The notes: a model not told the origin generated them from the letters alone. Positions 42,794-51,409 are shown, counted from the first letter of the stretch. The stretch is 64,000 nt of DNA from CANLBN01 sp050633525 (GCA_050633525.1 JBOEGR010000020.1:62001-126000); one strand, 5' to 3'. Numbers and translations: made by a program.

Positions 42794-43249
42794 TTATTCG
42801 GTTAATGCCATTGAGTTAAGGTTAAACGAGTAATATCTGTATCTCTTGTTATTGTATTCTAAGGTGATCGTAATCTCAGCAGTCCCATTTTCATACTCCG
42901 CTGGAACGAGATACCTTACTAATACTTGTTTTCCGTTCGAGGCAGTAACTGAAGATGATACCGTTTGAAACTGAGGCACACCTAAACTCTGCAATTCTCC
43001 CATTTTTGAAAGAAATTTCATTACTTTATTGAAATCTTCTGAGCTGAAGGACTTTTGTGCTTCTTCCGAAAAATAGTTGATCGATTTATTAGCATCCCAT
43101 GTCGAAATAACTGGAACGGTTTCTTCTATATAAGGTATGGCAATCTTATTATGCTTTTGCTGGGAGGAAAAAAGCCAAAATACTAATATGCCTATGAGCA
43201 GAAAAACGCTTCCAATTACAATTCCTATCCACTTTAATACTTTTTTCAT
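42794..43249 (-). CDS. Integron cassette 4: membrane-anchored protein of unknown function
   Basis: From the ATG at 43249 (MKKVLKWIGIVIG) the product is 151 residues. One N-terminal membrane segment at residues 5-27 is followed by an extracytoplasmic domain. That domain (IPYIEETVPVISTWDANKSINYF, core VISTWDANKSINYF) resembles small DUF3887/DUF4019-like folds, but no assignment is firm. An upstream in-frame start at 43294 would reach into the preceding attC and is less likely. It ends 2 bp before its attC. Confidence 0.68.
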   Translation of the reverse strand: MKKVLKWIGIVIGSVFLLIGILVFWLFSSQQKHNKIAIPYIEETVPVISTWDANKSINYFSEEAQKSFSSEDFNKVMKFLSKMGELQSLGVPQFQTVSSSVTASNGKQVLVRYLVPAEYENGTAEITITLEYNNKRYRYYSFNLNSMALTE

Positions 43250-43265
43250 TCTCTTCCTTCGATTA

Positions 43266-43349
43266 CCAATAACGCCGCCATAAAAGGCGAGCAACTTGTT
43301 GCGAGTCCAGGCCGTGTAACGGCCGATTTTTGATGGCTTTGTTAGGCAT
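43266..43349 (-). other. attC site of cassette 3
   Basis: On the minus strand it runs from R'' ATGCCTAAC (43349-43341; RYYYAAC perfect) to R' GGCGTTATTGG (43276-43266). About 84 bp with inner dyad CGGCCGTTACACGGCC. R'' is the exact complement of cassette 3's 5' boundary GTTAGGCAT. The stop codon of the cassette gene is inside R''. Confidence 0.9.
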
Positions 43350-43764
43350 TTTGCTTCCTATATTTTGCCATGCCCCACAATTTAAAAACTATACCAATAT
43401 ACGCTACTGTCATAACAATGTGGAGTAGCGGCTTTTCCCAGAACGAGCCAACTATTAGAGAAATAATTGGTATGACGGCAAAAACTAAGGCAATAGCTTT
43501 TAAACCAATTGGTGCAATGAAAGTAGAATTTCCTTTTGGGTTTATAAAAAGCAAACGCAGTGATAGATAGAAAACCCACAAACTGCCAGCCAAAAATATA
43601 CTACCAAGTGAGACAGTTAGAACACTTGGTGGGACATTAGGAGCAAGAATGAGCGTGGAAGAACCAATAACACATAAAAAAGTGAAAGGAACAAAAAAAA
43701 TGCCTAAGGGAAAGGTCACCCACCTCGGCAGTGGTTTTGGTTCAACTTGATCGTATTCTTCCAT
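43342..43764 (-). CDS. Integron cassette 3: polytopic membrane protein of unknown function
   Basis: A 140-residue protein with four predicted membrane segments (about residues 16-36, 45-68, 83-105 and 113-130) and short polar ends. No family was recognised. The stop codon falls within the attC R'' end. Confidence 0.68.
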   Translation of the reverse strand: MEEYDQVEPKPLPRWVTFPLGIFFVPFTFLCVIGSSTLILAPNVPPSVLTVSLGSIFLAGSLWVFYLSLRLLFINPKGNSTFIAPIGLKAIALVFAVIPIISLIVGSFWEKPLLHIVMTVAYIGIVFKLWGMAKYRKQNA

Positions 43765-43772
43765 ATTTATTG

Positions 43773-43866
43773 ATGCCTAACGCCTTTGTAATGGGCCGCG
43801 TTGCTGCGAAGCAGCGCTTTTAGCGGTCCAGCCCGATGGGCGACCATTAACAAACTTGTTATGAGT
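43773..43866 (-). other. attC site of cassette 2
   Basis: On the minus strand it runs from R'' ACTCATAAC with AAG (43866-43855) to R' AAAGGCGTTAGGC (GTTRRRY perfect). About 94 bp, with an inner hairpin GCGCTGCTTCGCAGC. R'' is the exact complement of cassette 2's 5' boundary GTTATGAGT. Confidence 0.92.
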
Positions 43867-43873
43867 TTTAGAG

Positions 43874-44095
43874 TTAATGGTCATTAAGAGTTCCCTCTGG
43901 ATTTAGATGAGGGAATTCTTTTCCCAGCTCATCAAGAATATCGAAACTTAAAGCCATCATCTGAGCTAATTTTTCTAAGTGCAGCTTATATAATTCTGGA
44001 GCATACTTCCCCTTCATTTCACCAATAAGCAAGCTGTACTGTCTATTGGATAAAATAATTGCATCGCTTAATCTTGTAGATATATCTTCATCCAT
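43874..44095 (-). CDS. Integron cassette 2: small protein of unknown function
   Basis: A 73-residue, mostly helical and acidic protein (SDAIILSNRQYSLLIGEMK, then YKLHLEKLAQMMALSFDIL) without signal peptide. It fills a 339-bp cassette almost completely, which supports it being the real gene. No family was recognised. Confidence 0.68.
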   Translation of the reverse strand: MDEDISTRLSDAIILSNRQYSLLIGEMKGKYAPELYKLHLEKLAQMMALSFDILDELGKEFPHLNPEGTLNDH

Positions 44096-44112
44096 CAGAA
44101 TTTCTCTATTGA

Positions 44113-44185
44113 CTCATAACGCCTTACACAGCGGAAACGACTAGCGCCAGCGAGTTGATTTTCCGATGATGTAACTTGTTAGCTT
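44113..44185 (-). other. attC site of cassette 1
   Basis: On the minus strand it runs from R'' AAGCTAAC with AAG (44185-44175) to R' TAAGGCGTTATGAG (44126-44113). About 73 bp with an inner CTGGCG/CGCTAG-type dyad. R'' is the exact complement of the boundary GTTAGCTT at the attI junction (44840-44833). Confidence 0.92.
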
Positions 44186-44187
44186 AT

Positions 44188-44814
44188 TTAATTTTGTACT
44201 TGAGATAAAGCAATACCGAACCCAATAAAAATACCACCAGTGATCCTATGGAAAACTGTCACTATAGTTTTATTTTTAAACCAGTATTTTGCTGACTTTG
44301 CGACAAACCCGTATGTCATTAAACTTAAAAAAGATATGCTCATAAATGTTAGTGTCATAACCATAAATTGAGGAAAAGCAGGTAAGCTTGTATCCATGAA
44401 TATAGGGAAAAAAGCTATAAAGAATAAAATTGCCTTCGGGTTAGTAATTGCGATGAGAAAAGCTTCTTTAAATTTTTTGGAATAGTCAATTTTTTCAACT
44501 ATTTCCGTTGTATCTTCAGTAAAAAAGGTATCAGTGCTCCTGAATTTTTTGATACCTAAATATATTAAATAACCAGCACCGATAAACTTTAATATCGTAA
44601 ATAAAACCACTGATGTTTGAAGTATTAGACCTAAACCAAACATTGATACAGCCGAGAGAATAAATAATCCTGCGGTATTCCCAATTGATGATGCCATTAC
44701 TGCTTTAGATCCTGATAAAACACCATTAGATATTGCAAGCATAATAGCAGGGCCTGGGCTTATAATATTTAGAAACGCCGCAGCTGAAAACATTACCCAC
44801 ACTTCAAACGTCAT
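44188..44814 (-). CDS. Integron cassette 1: LysE family translocator
   Basis: A 208-residue inner-membrane protein with six hydrophobic segments. LysE/RhtB signatures are the N-terminal SPGPAIMLAISNGVLSGSK, the GAGYLIYLGIKKFRS block and ITNPKAILFFIAFFP. Relatives export amino acids; the substrate here is unknown. Being first after attI, it is the cassette gene most likely to be expressed from an integron promoter. It starts 19 bp after the recombination point. Confidence 0.88.
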   Translation of the reverse strand: MTFEVWVMFSAAAFLNIISPGPAIMLAISNGVLSGSKAVMASSIGNTAGLFILSAVSMFGLGLILQTSVVLFTILKFIGAGYLIYLGIKKFRSTDTFFTEDTTEIVEKIDYSKKFKEAFLIAITNPKAILFFIAFFPIFMDTSLPAFPQFMVMTLTFMSISFLSLMTYGFVAKSAKYWFKNKTIVTVFHRITGGIFIGFGIALSQVQN

Positions 44815-44832
44815 GATTGATCCTCTTTTATG

Positions 44833-45054
44833 AAGCTAACAGTGTGATATAGAGGAACAATTCCTCTATATCATTATTCAGAGGATTCCTCATATTTTTG
44901 CAAGAAAAAATTTAAGAATCTTCTGTAGTTTATTGAATTTAAAGCTCAAATTGGCTTTTTTCTATTTTTTCCTTAAAAAAAACAGTGGATTGAATCCTCT
45001 TATTTAGTTAATCTTGACATCGGCTATGGACAGTGTCAATCAAAAGGAGTTGAT
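44833..45054. other. attI-like recombination site and intI-cassette control region
   Basis: The cassette insertion point is the minus-strand GTTAGCTT at 44840-44833. Beside it lies a perfect 12-bp inverted repeat GATATAGAGGAA/TTCCTCTATATC (44846-44857 and 44861-44872) and a shorter GAGGATTCCTC palindrome (44881-44891). A weak promoter toward the cassettes may be TTGCAA (44903-44898), 17 nt, TGAATA (44880-44875). Before intI is TTGACA (45014-45019) with an inverted TGTCAA (45034-45039). No LexA box of the CTGT-N8-ACAG type was found. Confidence 0.65.
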
Positions 45055-46032
45055 ATGTATAAATCACCATTTCTTAACGCTATTCGCGATTTTATGCTTG
45101 CTAAGCATTACAGTAAGCGGACTATTTCTACCTATATTATTTGGATTAAAGCGTATATTCATTTTAATGAAAAACGCCATCCTCAGGATATGGGTGAAGC
45201 GGAGGTATTGCGCTTTCTTAATCATTTAGCGATTAATCGTAATGTTTCACCCAGTACTCAAAGCACTGCTTTGAATGCACTCGCCTTTCTTTACAACAAA
45301 TATTTAAATATGCCTTTGGGTGAGATGGCGGAATTTAAGCGCGCTAGAAGGCAAAGTAAATTACCCGTTGTTTTAACCTTGCACGAAATAAAAGCCTTAT
45401 TTTCTAATTTGGAACCGCGTTACAAGTTGCCAGTAGCTTTGCTCTATGGTTCTGGCTTACGGCGTATGGAGTGCTTGCGATTGCGTGTTGGCGACGTTGA
45501 TTTCGATTTTAATCAATTGCGGATATGGCAAGGCAAGGGAAATAAGCATCGTTTAACCACCTTAGCACCTGAATTGGACTCAGTTCTCAAAAACCAAATT
45601 CAGCATGTTCGGCAATTATTAGAATATGATTTATCTAATGAAGAGTATGCAGGTGTATGGCTTCCCAATGCATTGGCGCGTAAATATTCTAATGCAAATA
45701 AAAGCTTATATTGGCAATATTTATTTCCATCTGATCGTCTAAGTGTTGATCCCGAGTCGGGTTTAATCCGGCGTCATCATATGGATGAAAGCGCATTAAA
45801 TAAGGGGATTAAACGTGCGTCAAATAAAGCAGATATAAGTAAGCCTGTCACTTCACATACGCTCAGACATTCTTTTGCGACTCATTTATTACAGTCAGGC
45901 GCCGATATCAGAACGGTTCAGCAACAGTTAGGACATAGCGATGTTAAAACCACAGAAATTTATACACATGTATTAAAACAAGGTGCGCAGGGTGTTAAAA
46001 GCCCTTTAAGTGACTTACTGTCAAAACGGTAA
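45055..46032 (+). CDS. intI: Integron integrase IntI (tyrosine recombinase)
   Basis: A 325-residue site-specific recombinase. Catalytic residues are visible: Arg in YGSGLRRMECLRLR, Lys in WQGKGNKHR, HTLRHSFATH for His-x-x-Arg, GHSDVKTT and the Tyr in TEIYTHV. The extra segment before box II (LIRRHHMDESALNKGIKRAS, then NKADISKPVTSHTLRH, read as separate parts) is the IntI-specific insertion that separates integron integrases from XerC/D. GGAG precedes the ATG by six bases. It is transcribed away from the cassettes, the standard integron arrangement, and appears intact. Confidence 0.95.
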   Translation: MYKSPFLNAIRDFMLAKHYSKRTISTYIIWIKAYIHFNEKRHPQDMGEAEVLRFLNHLAINRNVSPSTQSTALNALAFLYNKYLNMPLGEMAEFKRARRQSKLPVVLTLHEIKALFSNLEPRYKLPVALLYGSGLRRMECLRLRVGDVDFDFNQLRIWQGKGNKHRLTTLAPELDSVLKNQIQHVRQLLEYDLSNEEYAGVWLPNALARKYSNANKSLYWQYLFPSDRLSVDPESGLIRRHHMDESALNKGIKRASNKADISKPVTSHTLRHSFATHLLQSGADIRTVQQQLGHSDVKTTEIYTHVLKQGAQGVKSPLSDLLSKR

Positions 46033-46100
46033 CAGTTCGTTACTTATCTTGAGCTAAATCAATATTATCGTTCCCCCATCATTTTATACTGATAAAAATA

Positions 46101-47324
46101 ATGCATGGTATCGTGATGACGGCTGAAAAAACTACCTTAAAACGTTCCCTCTCTTTGAGTGCCATGGTCTTTTATGGTTTGGGTACGATTATTGGTGCGG
46201 GCATTTATGTTTTAATCGGTGAGATTGCGGGTTTAGCCGGTGCATGGATGCCGCTTTCTTTTTTAATTGCCGCATTGATTGCTAGTTTTACCGGTTTATC
46301 TTATGCAGAGTTGGTGGGCCGTTATCCACGTAGTGCCGGTGAAGCGGTTTATGTTGATGCCGCATTTCAGCAGCGATGGTTAACGCAGCTCATTGGTTGG
46401 TCGGTTGTGTTTACTGGGCTGGTGTCTGCATCCACTTTGTTAAAAGGTTTTAGTGGTTATTACACGAACTTATTGGGTGGTGATGCTGCTCTTATTATTT
46501 GCATTGCTGTTTGTTTGATGTGTTTGTTGGCTATCAGCGGTGTGAAGCAGTCAGTCGGTGCGGCTGTTTTTGTCACGGTATTAGAGTTGTCGGGTTTAGG
46601 GCTTGTCGTTTTGGCATCCATTGAAGCGTTGAGTGTCGAGGCCAACTGGCAACGTTGGGAACATAGCTTGGCAGATGTGTCTTTTAGTGGGGTGGCTGCT
46701 GCCGCTTTTCTTGCCTTTTATGCTTTTATTGGCTTTGAAGATATGGTCAACATGGCCGAAGAGGTTAAAGATGCAGAGCGGGCCCTACCTAGAGCCATTA
46801 TTATTGCGGTGCTTGTTTCTACGTTTGTGTATATTGTGGTTGCTATTGTTGCGGTTGTGGCTATTCCGCTAAGCGAGTTAGCGACTAGCCCAGCACCTAT
46901 GGCCATCATTGTGAGTCAGTCTTCTTGGTTTCCTGTTGTTTTGTTATCGCTTATTAGCGTGGTGGCTATTTTGAATGGCGCCATCGTGCAATTGTTAATG
47001 GCATCACGCGTTATTTATGGTTTATGTCGGCAGTCGCCGCACTTATATTTTCTGGCGTCCGTAAACGCTAAAACAAAAACCCCTATCATTGCTACTTTGG
47101 TGGTCAGTGTATTTATTATCGTATTTAGTTTGTCTTTGCCTTTGGCGCGCTTGGCTCAAATAACAAGTGCGATGATTTTAATCATTTTTATATTGGTGAA
47201 TCTTTCTTTGATCATCATTAAAAAAAGAGAGAAGACGCTGACGTTTGAGGTGCCTTACTGGGTGCCAGTTTTAGGCTTGTTGACATCTTGCTTATTATTT
47301 GGGTTTCAGTTTTTTATTGAATAG
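46101..47324 (+). CDS. APC family amino acid permease
   Basis: A 407-residue inner-membrane transporter with about twelve hydrophobic segments. The first segment has the APC substrate-loop motif GLGTIIGAGIYVLIG, and FYAFIGFEDMVNMAEEVKDAERALP (core AFIGFEDMVNMAEEV) matches the conserved sixth segment region. The substrate is probably an amino acid but cannot be named. It could start at ATG 46101 or ATG 46116; no strong Shine-Dalgarno helps choose. It is slightly shorter than typical relatives. Confidence 0.88.
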   Translation: MHGIVMTAEKTTLKRSLSLSAMVFYGLGTIIGAGIYVLIGEIAGLAGAWMPLSFLIAALIASFTGLSYAELVGRYPRSAGEAVYVDAAFQQRWLTQLIGWSVVFTGLVSASTLLKGFSGYYTNLLGGDAALIICIAVCLMCLLAISGVKQSVGAAVFVTVLELSGLGLVVLASIEALSVEANWQRWEHSLADVSFSGVAAAAFLAFYAFIGFEDMVNMAEEVKDAERALPRAIIIAVLVSTFVYIVVAIVAVVAIPLSELATSPAPMAIIVSQSSWFPVVLLSLISVVAILNGAIVQLLMASRVIYGLCRQSPHLYFLASVNAKTKTPIIATLVVSVFIIVFSLSLPLARLAQITSAMILIIFILVNLSLIIIKKREKTLTFEVPYWVPVLGLLTSCLLFGFQFFIE

Positions 47325-47367
47325 ACTGCCCTTAGAAACATGGGCTAAAAAGCGGGTAAATCAAACT

Positions 47368-48282
47368 TTAGCGTCGAATCATTAAATAAATGCCGCCTAA
47401 CATGATCATACCCGCGATAATAATTAATAAGCTCAGTGTTTCTTGCAAGAATAATAAACCACCGATAGCCGCAATAACGGGCACAAGTAATTGTGAGCTC
47501 GCTGCTTGAGCAGTGGTAATGAGTGGTAGGGCGGCATACCAAATCGCATAACCCAGTCCAGAAGCCAGTGCGCCGGATGCAATTGCTGCTAATACTCCTG
47601 TGGGCGTTATGATTAGGCCGATATCGAAAGAGATAAGCAGTAAAGCGCAAATGGGTATAGCCAATACACTTGCGATGATAAAGTTAATGCTTGTATCGTT
47701 GAGTGCTTTGTCGCTGTCTTTACCTTTGAGGGTATAAAAAGCCCAAGCAATGCCTGCCACCACCATGAGTACCAAACCACCTAACGAAGGAGTGCTGACG
47801 TAGGGGAGGGTCAGCAATAGAAAGCCGATAATCGTAATGGTAAAACCTAGCCATTCTCGTTTTGTCAGGCTTTGCCCTTTTATAAAAGCATGGCCTAGCA
47901 TGCATAGTTGCACAACGCCAAATAAAATGAGCGCGCCTGTCGCAGTATCGAGTGTGATATAAGCAAAAGAAAAAGTGATTGCGTAAATAAATAGATAAGC
48001 CGCATTGACGGCTCTTTTTTTTACGCTAAGGGCTACTGTCTTTAAGCTGACGGCTCTTGCCTTTGGGCTAAAGGTTTCACTCCCTTTTGTGAAAAGAGTA
48101 TTTTTATTTTGTCTTGACGTGATGACTAATAACAATGCCAGCATAGCTGCACCTGATATCAAGCGTATGAGTGTAAAACTAATAGGGTCAATATTGCTGT
48201 CGCCTAAAGCGTAGCGGCACAATATAGAGTTGGCTGCAAAGGCGGTTAATGCACAGGTAACCAAGAAAAGGGTTTTAGTCAT
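47368..48282 (-). CDS. EamA/DMT family transporter
   Basis: A 304-residue protein with ten hydrophobic segments in two EamA halves (FAANSILCRYALG near the start; GIAWAFYTLKGKDSD opening the second half; GGLLFLQETLSLL near the end). It is distinct in sequence from the DMT protein at 27987. The substrate is unknown. Convergent with the APC permease gene and upstream of nothing in an obvious operon. Confidence 0.87.
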   Translation of the reverse strand: MTKTLFLVTCALTAFAANSILCRYALGDSNIDPISFTLIRLISGAAMLALLLVITSRQNKNTLFTKGSETFSPKARAVSLKTVALSVKKRAVNAAYLFIYAITFSFAYITLDTATGALILFGVVQLCMLGHAFIKGQSLTKREWLGFTITIIGFLLLTLPYVSTPSLGGLVLMVVAGIAWAFYTLKGKDSDKALNDTSINFIIASVLAIPICALLLISFDIGLIITPTGVLAAIASGALASGLGYAIWYAALPLITTAQAASSQLLVPVIAAIGGLLFLQETLSLLIIIAGMIMLGGIYLMIRR

Positions 48283-48374
48283 AGTGTATGGGGTAGAAAT
48301 TTTTAGCTGTATTTTTTAGTGCTAGTACTTAACGATAATGTTTTTCGCTTATCTAAAGTAGTTAGTAATAGTGT

Positions 48375-49613
48375 TTAAATACAGTCGGATTGATGGTCTA
48401 TAAATGTTGACAATATTGTATTTAAAAATCGCTGGCCAAGATCTGAAGCTTTTAGCTTATTGTCTGTATATTCGAGTAAACCTTTCTGAATAAGTTCATT
48501 TAAAGGTTTATTTATTACCGTAAGACTAAGGCCTGTGCGCTCGATAAAGTATTCGCTCGGTACACCGTCATTTAATCTCAGGGCATTCATTAAAAACTCT
48601 AAAGGTAGTTCCGTATTATCAACCAATGTCTCTTTAAATGACGGCGCGCCTTCACTGTTTAAGTAATGCTCTGGTAAACGTGTCTTTTGTCGCCTAATAA
48701 TGGCTTGTTTTTTGAGATCAGTCACCTTGCCGTGTGCACCAGCGCCGATACCTATATAGTCACCAAATGACCAGTAGTTTACATTGTGTTGCGAGACGGT
48801 TTGGTCTCGACAAAAGGCAGATACCTCGTATTGCTTGTATCCGTGTTGTGCTAATAACTGTAAGCCAGCGTCTTGTATGTCCGCCAAAGTATCATCTGCG
48901 GGCAGTGGAGGTGGTTGTCGATAAAAAACAGTATTAGGCTCAATGGTGAGTTGATACCAAGAGAGGTGAGTGGGCTCTAAGGCAATGGCAGTTTTTAAGT
49001 CGTCTAGCGCTTCATCAACAGATTGTTCAGGCAATCCATGCATTAAATCAATATTGATATTATCGAACCCCACTTTTTTGGCGGCAGATATGGCTTTGGT
49101 CGCTTCTTGGCTACTATGAATTCGCCCTAGTTTGTTTAAGTGCTTTTCTTGAAAGCTTTGCACTCCAATGGATAAACGATTGATACCTGCTTGACGATAA
49201 TCGCTAAATTTTTCTTGTTCGAAGGTGCCGGGGTTGGCTTCTAGTGTGATTTCGATGTCGGGTTCAAAACCAATAACTTGTTCGGCATATTCCAGTATGC
49301 CGCCAATCGTTTTAGCGGCAACTAAACTAGGTGTGCCTCCACCAAAAAAGATACTACGTAATTTGCGCCCCTGAGCCCAATGTTTATCCTGTATTAAGTC
49401 CTGTTTTAAAGCATTGAGATATTCTGCCTCAGGTGGACTTTTTTGTTGTGAGTTTTCGTGAGAATTAAAATCGCAATAAGGGCACTTTTTAACACACCAA
49501 GGAATATGGATATAAAGAGATAAGGGCGGTAAAACTAATGGCAAAGTAGTCAGTGGCGGGGAGTGAGTGGTATTAGAAGCAAAAGTGTTGTTTGCATTTT
49601 TTTTCTGGCTCAC
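48375..49613 (-). CDS. hemW: Radical SAM haem chaperone HemW
   Basis: A 412-residue relative of coproporphyrinogen III dehydrogenase. The Fe-S-binding CxxxCxxC is in IHIPWCVKKCPYCDFN, and FFGGGTPSL and SIGVQSFQ follow. The Cys pattern and lack of the HemN N-terminal extension favour HemW, a haem-transfer protein, over HemN. A GTG start at 49613 overlaps the rdgB stop by 4 bp (GTGA), so the two are translationally coupled. The N terminus is about 30 residues longer than most. Confidence 0.92.
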   Translation of the reverse strand: MSQKKNANNTFASNTTHSPPLTTLPLVLPPLSLYIHIPWCVKKCPYCDFNSHENSQQKSPPEAEYLNALKQDLIQDKHWAQGRKLRSIFFGGGTPSLVAAKTIGGILEYAEQVIGFEPDIEITLEANPGTFEQEKFSDYRQAGINRLSIGVQSFQEKHLNKLGRIHSSQEATKAISAAKKVGFDNINIDLMHGLPEQSVDEALDDLKTAIALEPTHLSWYQLTIEPNTVFYRQPPPLPADDTLADIQDAGLQLLAQHGYKQYEVSAFCRDQTVSQHNVNYWSFGDYIGIGAGAHGKVTDLKKQAIIRRQKTRLPEHYLNSEGAPSFKETLVDNTELPLEFLMNALRLNDGVPSEYFIERTGLSLTVINKPLNELIQKGLLEYTDNKLKASDLGQRFLNTILSTFIDHQSDCI

Positions 49614-50236
49614 AGGGTGTACTTTTCTTTTAAGGCTGCAAGTAGCAATTGCAAGGCTTTCCCACGATGGCTCAAGCTATTTTTTGTTTCTTTGGATAAC
49701 TCTGCTGAACTGCATTCGTGTTCCGGCACCCAAAAAAGTGGGTCGTAGCCAAAACCATTCACGCCACGCTCTTCTTCTAAAATAAATCCTTCCCAGCTTG
49801 CTTGGCAAATTAATGGAGTGGGATCGTCTGCATGACGCATAAAAGCGAGAACGCATTGAAAACGTGCAGTACGCTTTTCTTGTTCTAAGCCAGTTAATTG
49901 TTCGAGGACGAGTTGGTTGTGAGCACGATCATTACCGTGTTCTCCTGAGTAGCGAGCGGAGTAAATGCCAGGGGCGCCTTTTAAGAAGTCGACTTCTAAT
50001 CCTGAGTCATCCGCTATGGCGGGTAGACTTGTTTCTTTACAGGCATGGCGTGCTTTTATAATAGCGTTTTCGACAAAACTTAAGCCGTCTTCAATGGCAT
50101 CCTCTACATCAAACTCTCCTTGAGGAATGATATGAATGTCAGTATCGGCAAACATATCGTTAAATTCGCGTAGCTTGCCTTTGTTGTTACTCGCAAGCAC
50201 TATTTTTGAAAAGTCATTTGGTTTTTTACTGTTCAT
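49610..50236 (-). CDS. rdgB: XTP/dITP diphosphatase RdgB (HAM1)
   Basis: A 208-residue house-cleaning enzyme that hydrolyses non-canonical purine triphosphates. It shows VLASNNKGKLREF near the start, the ENAIIKARHA helix, and IADDSGLEVDFLKGAPGIYSARY (core ADDSGLEV, PGIYSARY). GFGYDPLFW and the final SHRGKAL are also present. It is followed by hemW with 4-bp overlap. Confidence 0.95.
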   Translation of the reverse strand: MNSKKPNDFSKIVLASNNKGKLREFNDMFADTDIHIIPQGEFDVEDAIEDGLSFVENAIIKARHACKETSLPAIADDSGLEVDFLKGAPGIYSARYSGEHGNDRAHNQLVLEQLTGLEQEKRTARFQCVLAFMRHADDPTPLICQASWEGFILEEERGVNGFGYDPLFWVPEHECSSAELSKETKNSLSHRGKALQLLLAALKEKYTL

Positions 50237-50308
50237 ATTTTATTGGGTGTAGCTTTATTACTATAGTTTTGTGAGTAGGTTTGCTGGTGATGCTATTTTT
50301 TATTAGCG

Positions 50309-50767
50309 TTAGTCTTTGTACAATTTCTTGGTAATAGTAAAAGAACCAGTATCGCTATTGTCTAAACTGGTAGCGGTAATGTCGATGTGTAATATTTCTT
50401 CGTTATTAAAACGAATGGGCGCTAAGTAATAAGTCGCTGTTGCTTCTTTGATCTCAATAAATTCTAAGGGTATTTTTTGTTGCATTAGATTGCGATGTGA
50501 CCCGGTGATGTTGGCCGCGATACCATTGCCTCCGCTTTTTTTTACAAGCGCAACGTTGACATAAACGCGATCTTTGGCCCGCACTAAGTTATAGGCTTGA
50601 GCAACTTCAGCAGGGATAATCGTGCTATTAAATACATTGTAGTAGATGATATGTTCATCGATTTCATAAGAGGTATTATTTTGAGCTAGGGTGACTGTGC
50701 TAATACTAAAGAGCAAGAGCATGCTCAAAAGCATTTTAATTGGGGCGGTAAAATGGGCAGAGTTCAT
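50309..50767 (-). CDS. DUF4426 domain protein, exported
   Basis: A 152-residue protein with a signal peptide (cleavage near TLAQ) and a strand-rich mature domain (YYNVFNSTIIPAEVAQAYNL, core VFNSTIIPAEVA; DRVYVNVALVKK). DUF4426 proteins are found in this same position between rdgB and metW in Pseudomonas. Function is unknown; periplasmic location is inferred. Confidence 0.88.
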   Translation of the reverse strand: MNSAHFTAPIKMLLSMLLLFSISTVTLAQNNTSYEIDEHIIYYNVFNSTIIPAEVAQAYNLVRAKDRVYVNVALVKKSGGNGIAANITGSHRNLMQQKIPLEFIEIKEATATYYLAPIRFNNEEILHIDITATSLDNSDTGSFTITKKLYKD

Positions 50768-50803
50768 ACTGAGTTACGGTCTTGGTTGGGCTCTAACTAG
50801 TTG

Positions 50804-51409
50804 TTAGCGCCGAGTTAAGTGATAGATAGCAGTTTCACTAAATAAATTTGGGTGTGCTTGGCCTAGCAATTTTCCAACTAATCCACCTGCCACCATATCA
50901 CGATTGAGGATGGTGATATTTTTTTCACGGCATAAGTTTTCAAAATCTTTTACCGTGCAAAAATGAATGTTGGGTGTGTCATACCATTGATAAGGTAGCA
51001 AGTCTGATACGGGCATTCTACCGTGCAATGCTAAATGCCAGCGTGCTTTCCAGTGGCCAAAATTAGGAAAGGTAACGATACATTCTTGGCCAATACGGAG
51101 CATTTCGTCCAGTACATGGTCTGGGCGCTGCATGGCTTGTAGTGCTAGCGTCATGACGACGGTGTCGTAGCTTTTATCATCAAAGTGGCTTAAGCCTGTA
51201 TTTAAGTCTTGCTCTACGACCGAAATGTTTTTTTGGATGCATTCGGTGATTTTTTCAGCATCATTCTCAAGCCCAACACCACTGATATTTTTTTGGTCGC
51301 GTAGGTGCGCGAGTAATGTGCCGTCACCGCAGCCGAGGTCGAGCACATGGCCACCTTGCTTGATGTACGACAGTATCACATCTAAATCGACTCTCATGGC
51401 GCCTACCAT
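50804..51409 (-). CDS. metW: MetW, partner of MetX in methionine synthesis
   Basis: A 201-residue SAM-methyltransferase-fold protein. The SAM motif is VLDLGCGDGTLL, and FPNFGHWKARWHLALHGRMP (core NFGHWKARWHL) with PYQWYDTPNIHF are MetW hallmarks. In bacteria of this group MetX needs MetW for acyl transfer to homoserine. The start overlaps the metX stop by one base (TAATG). An in-frame ATG at 51397 is also possible. Confidence 0.93.
   Translation of the reverse strand: MVGAMRVDLDVILSYIKQGGHVLDLGCGDGTLLAHLRDQKNISGVGLENDAEKITECIQKNISVVEQDLNTGLSHFDDKSYDTVVMTLALQAMQRPDHVLDEMLRIGQECIVTFPNFGHWKARWHLALHGRMPVSDLLPYQWYDTPNIHFCTVKDFENLCREKNITILNRDMVAGGLVGKLLGQAHPNLFSETAIYHLTRR

Noticed and set aside
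45055..46032. XerC/XerD or phage integrase instead of IntI
   Set aside because: The extra segment before HTLRHSFATH is specific for integron integrases, and the adjacent attC array supports IntI.
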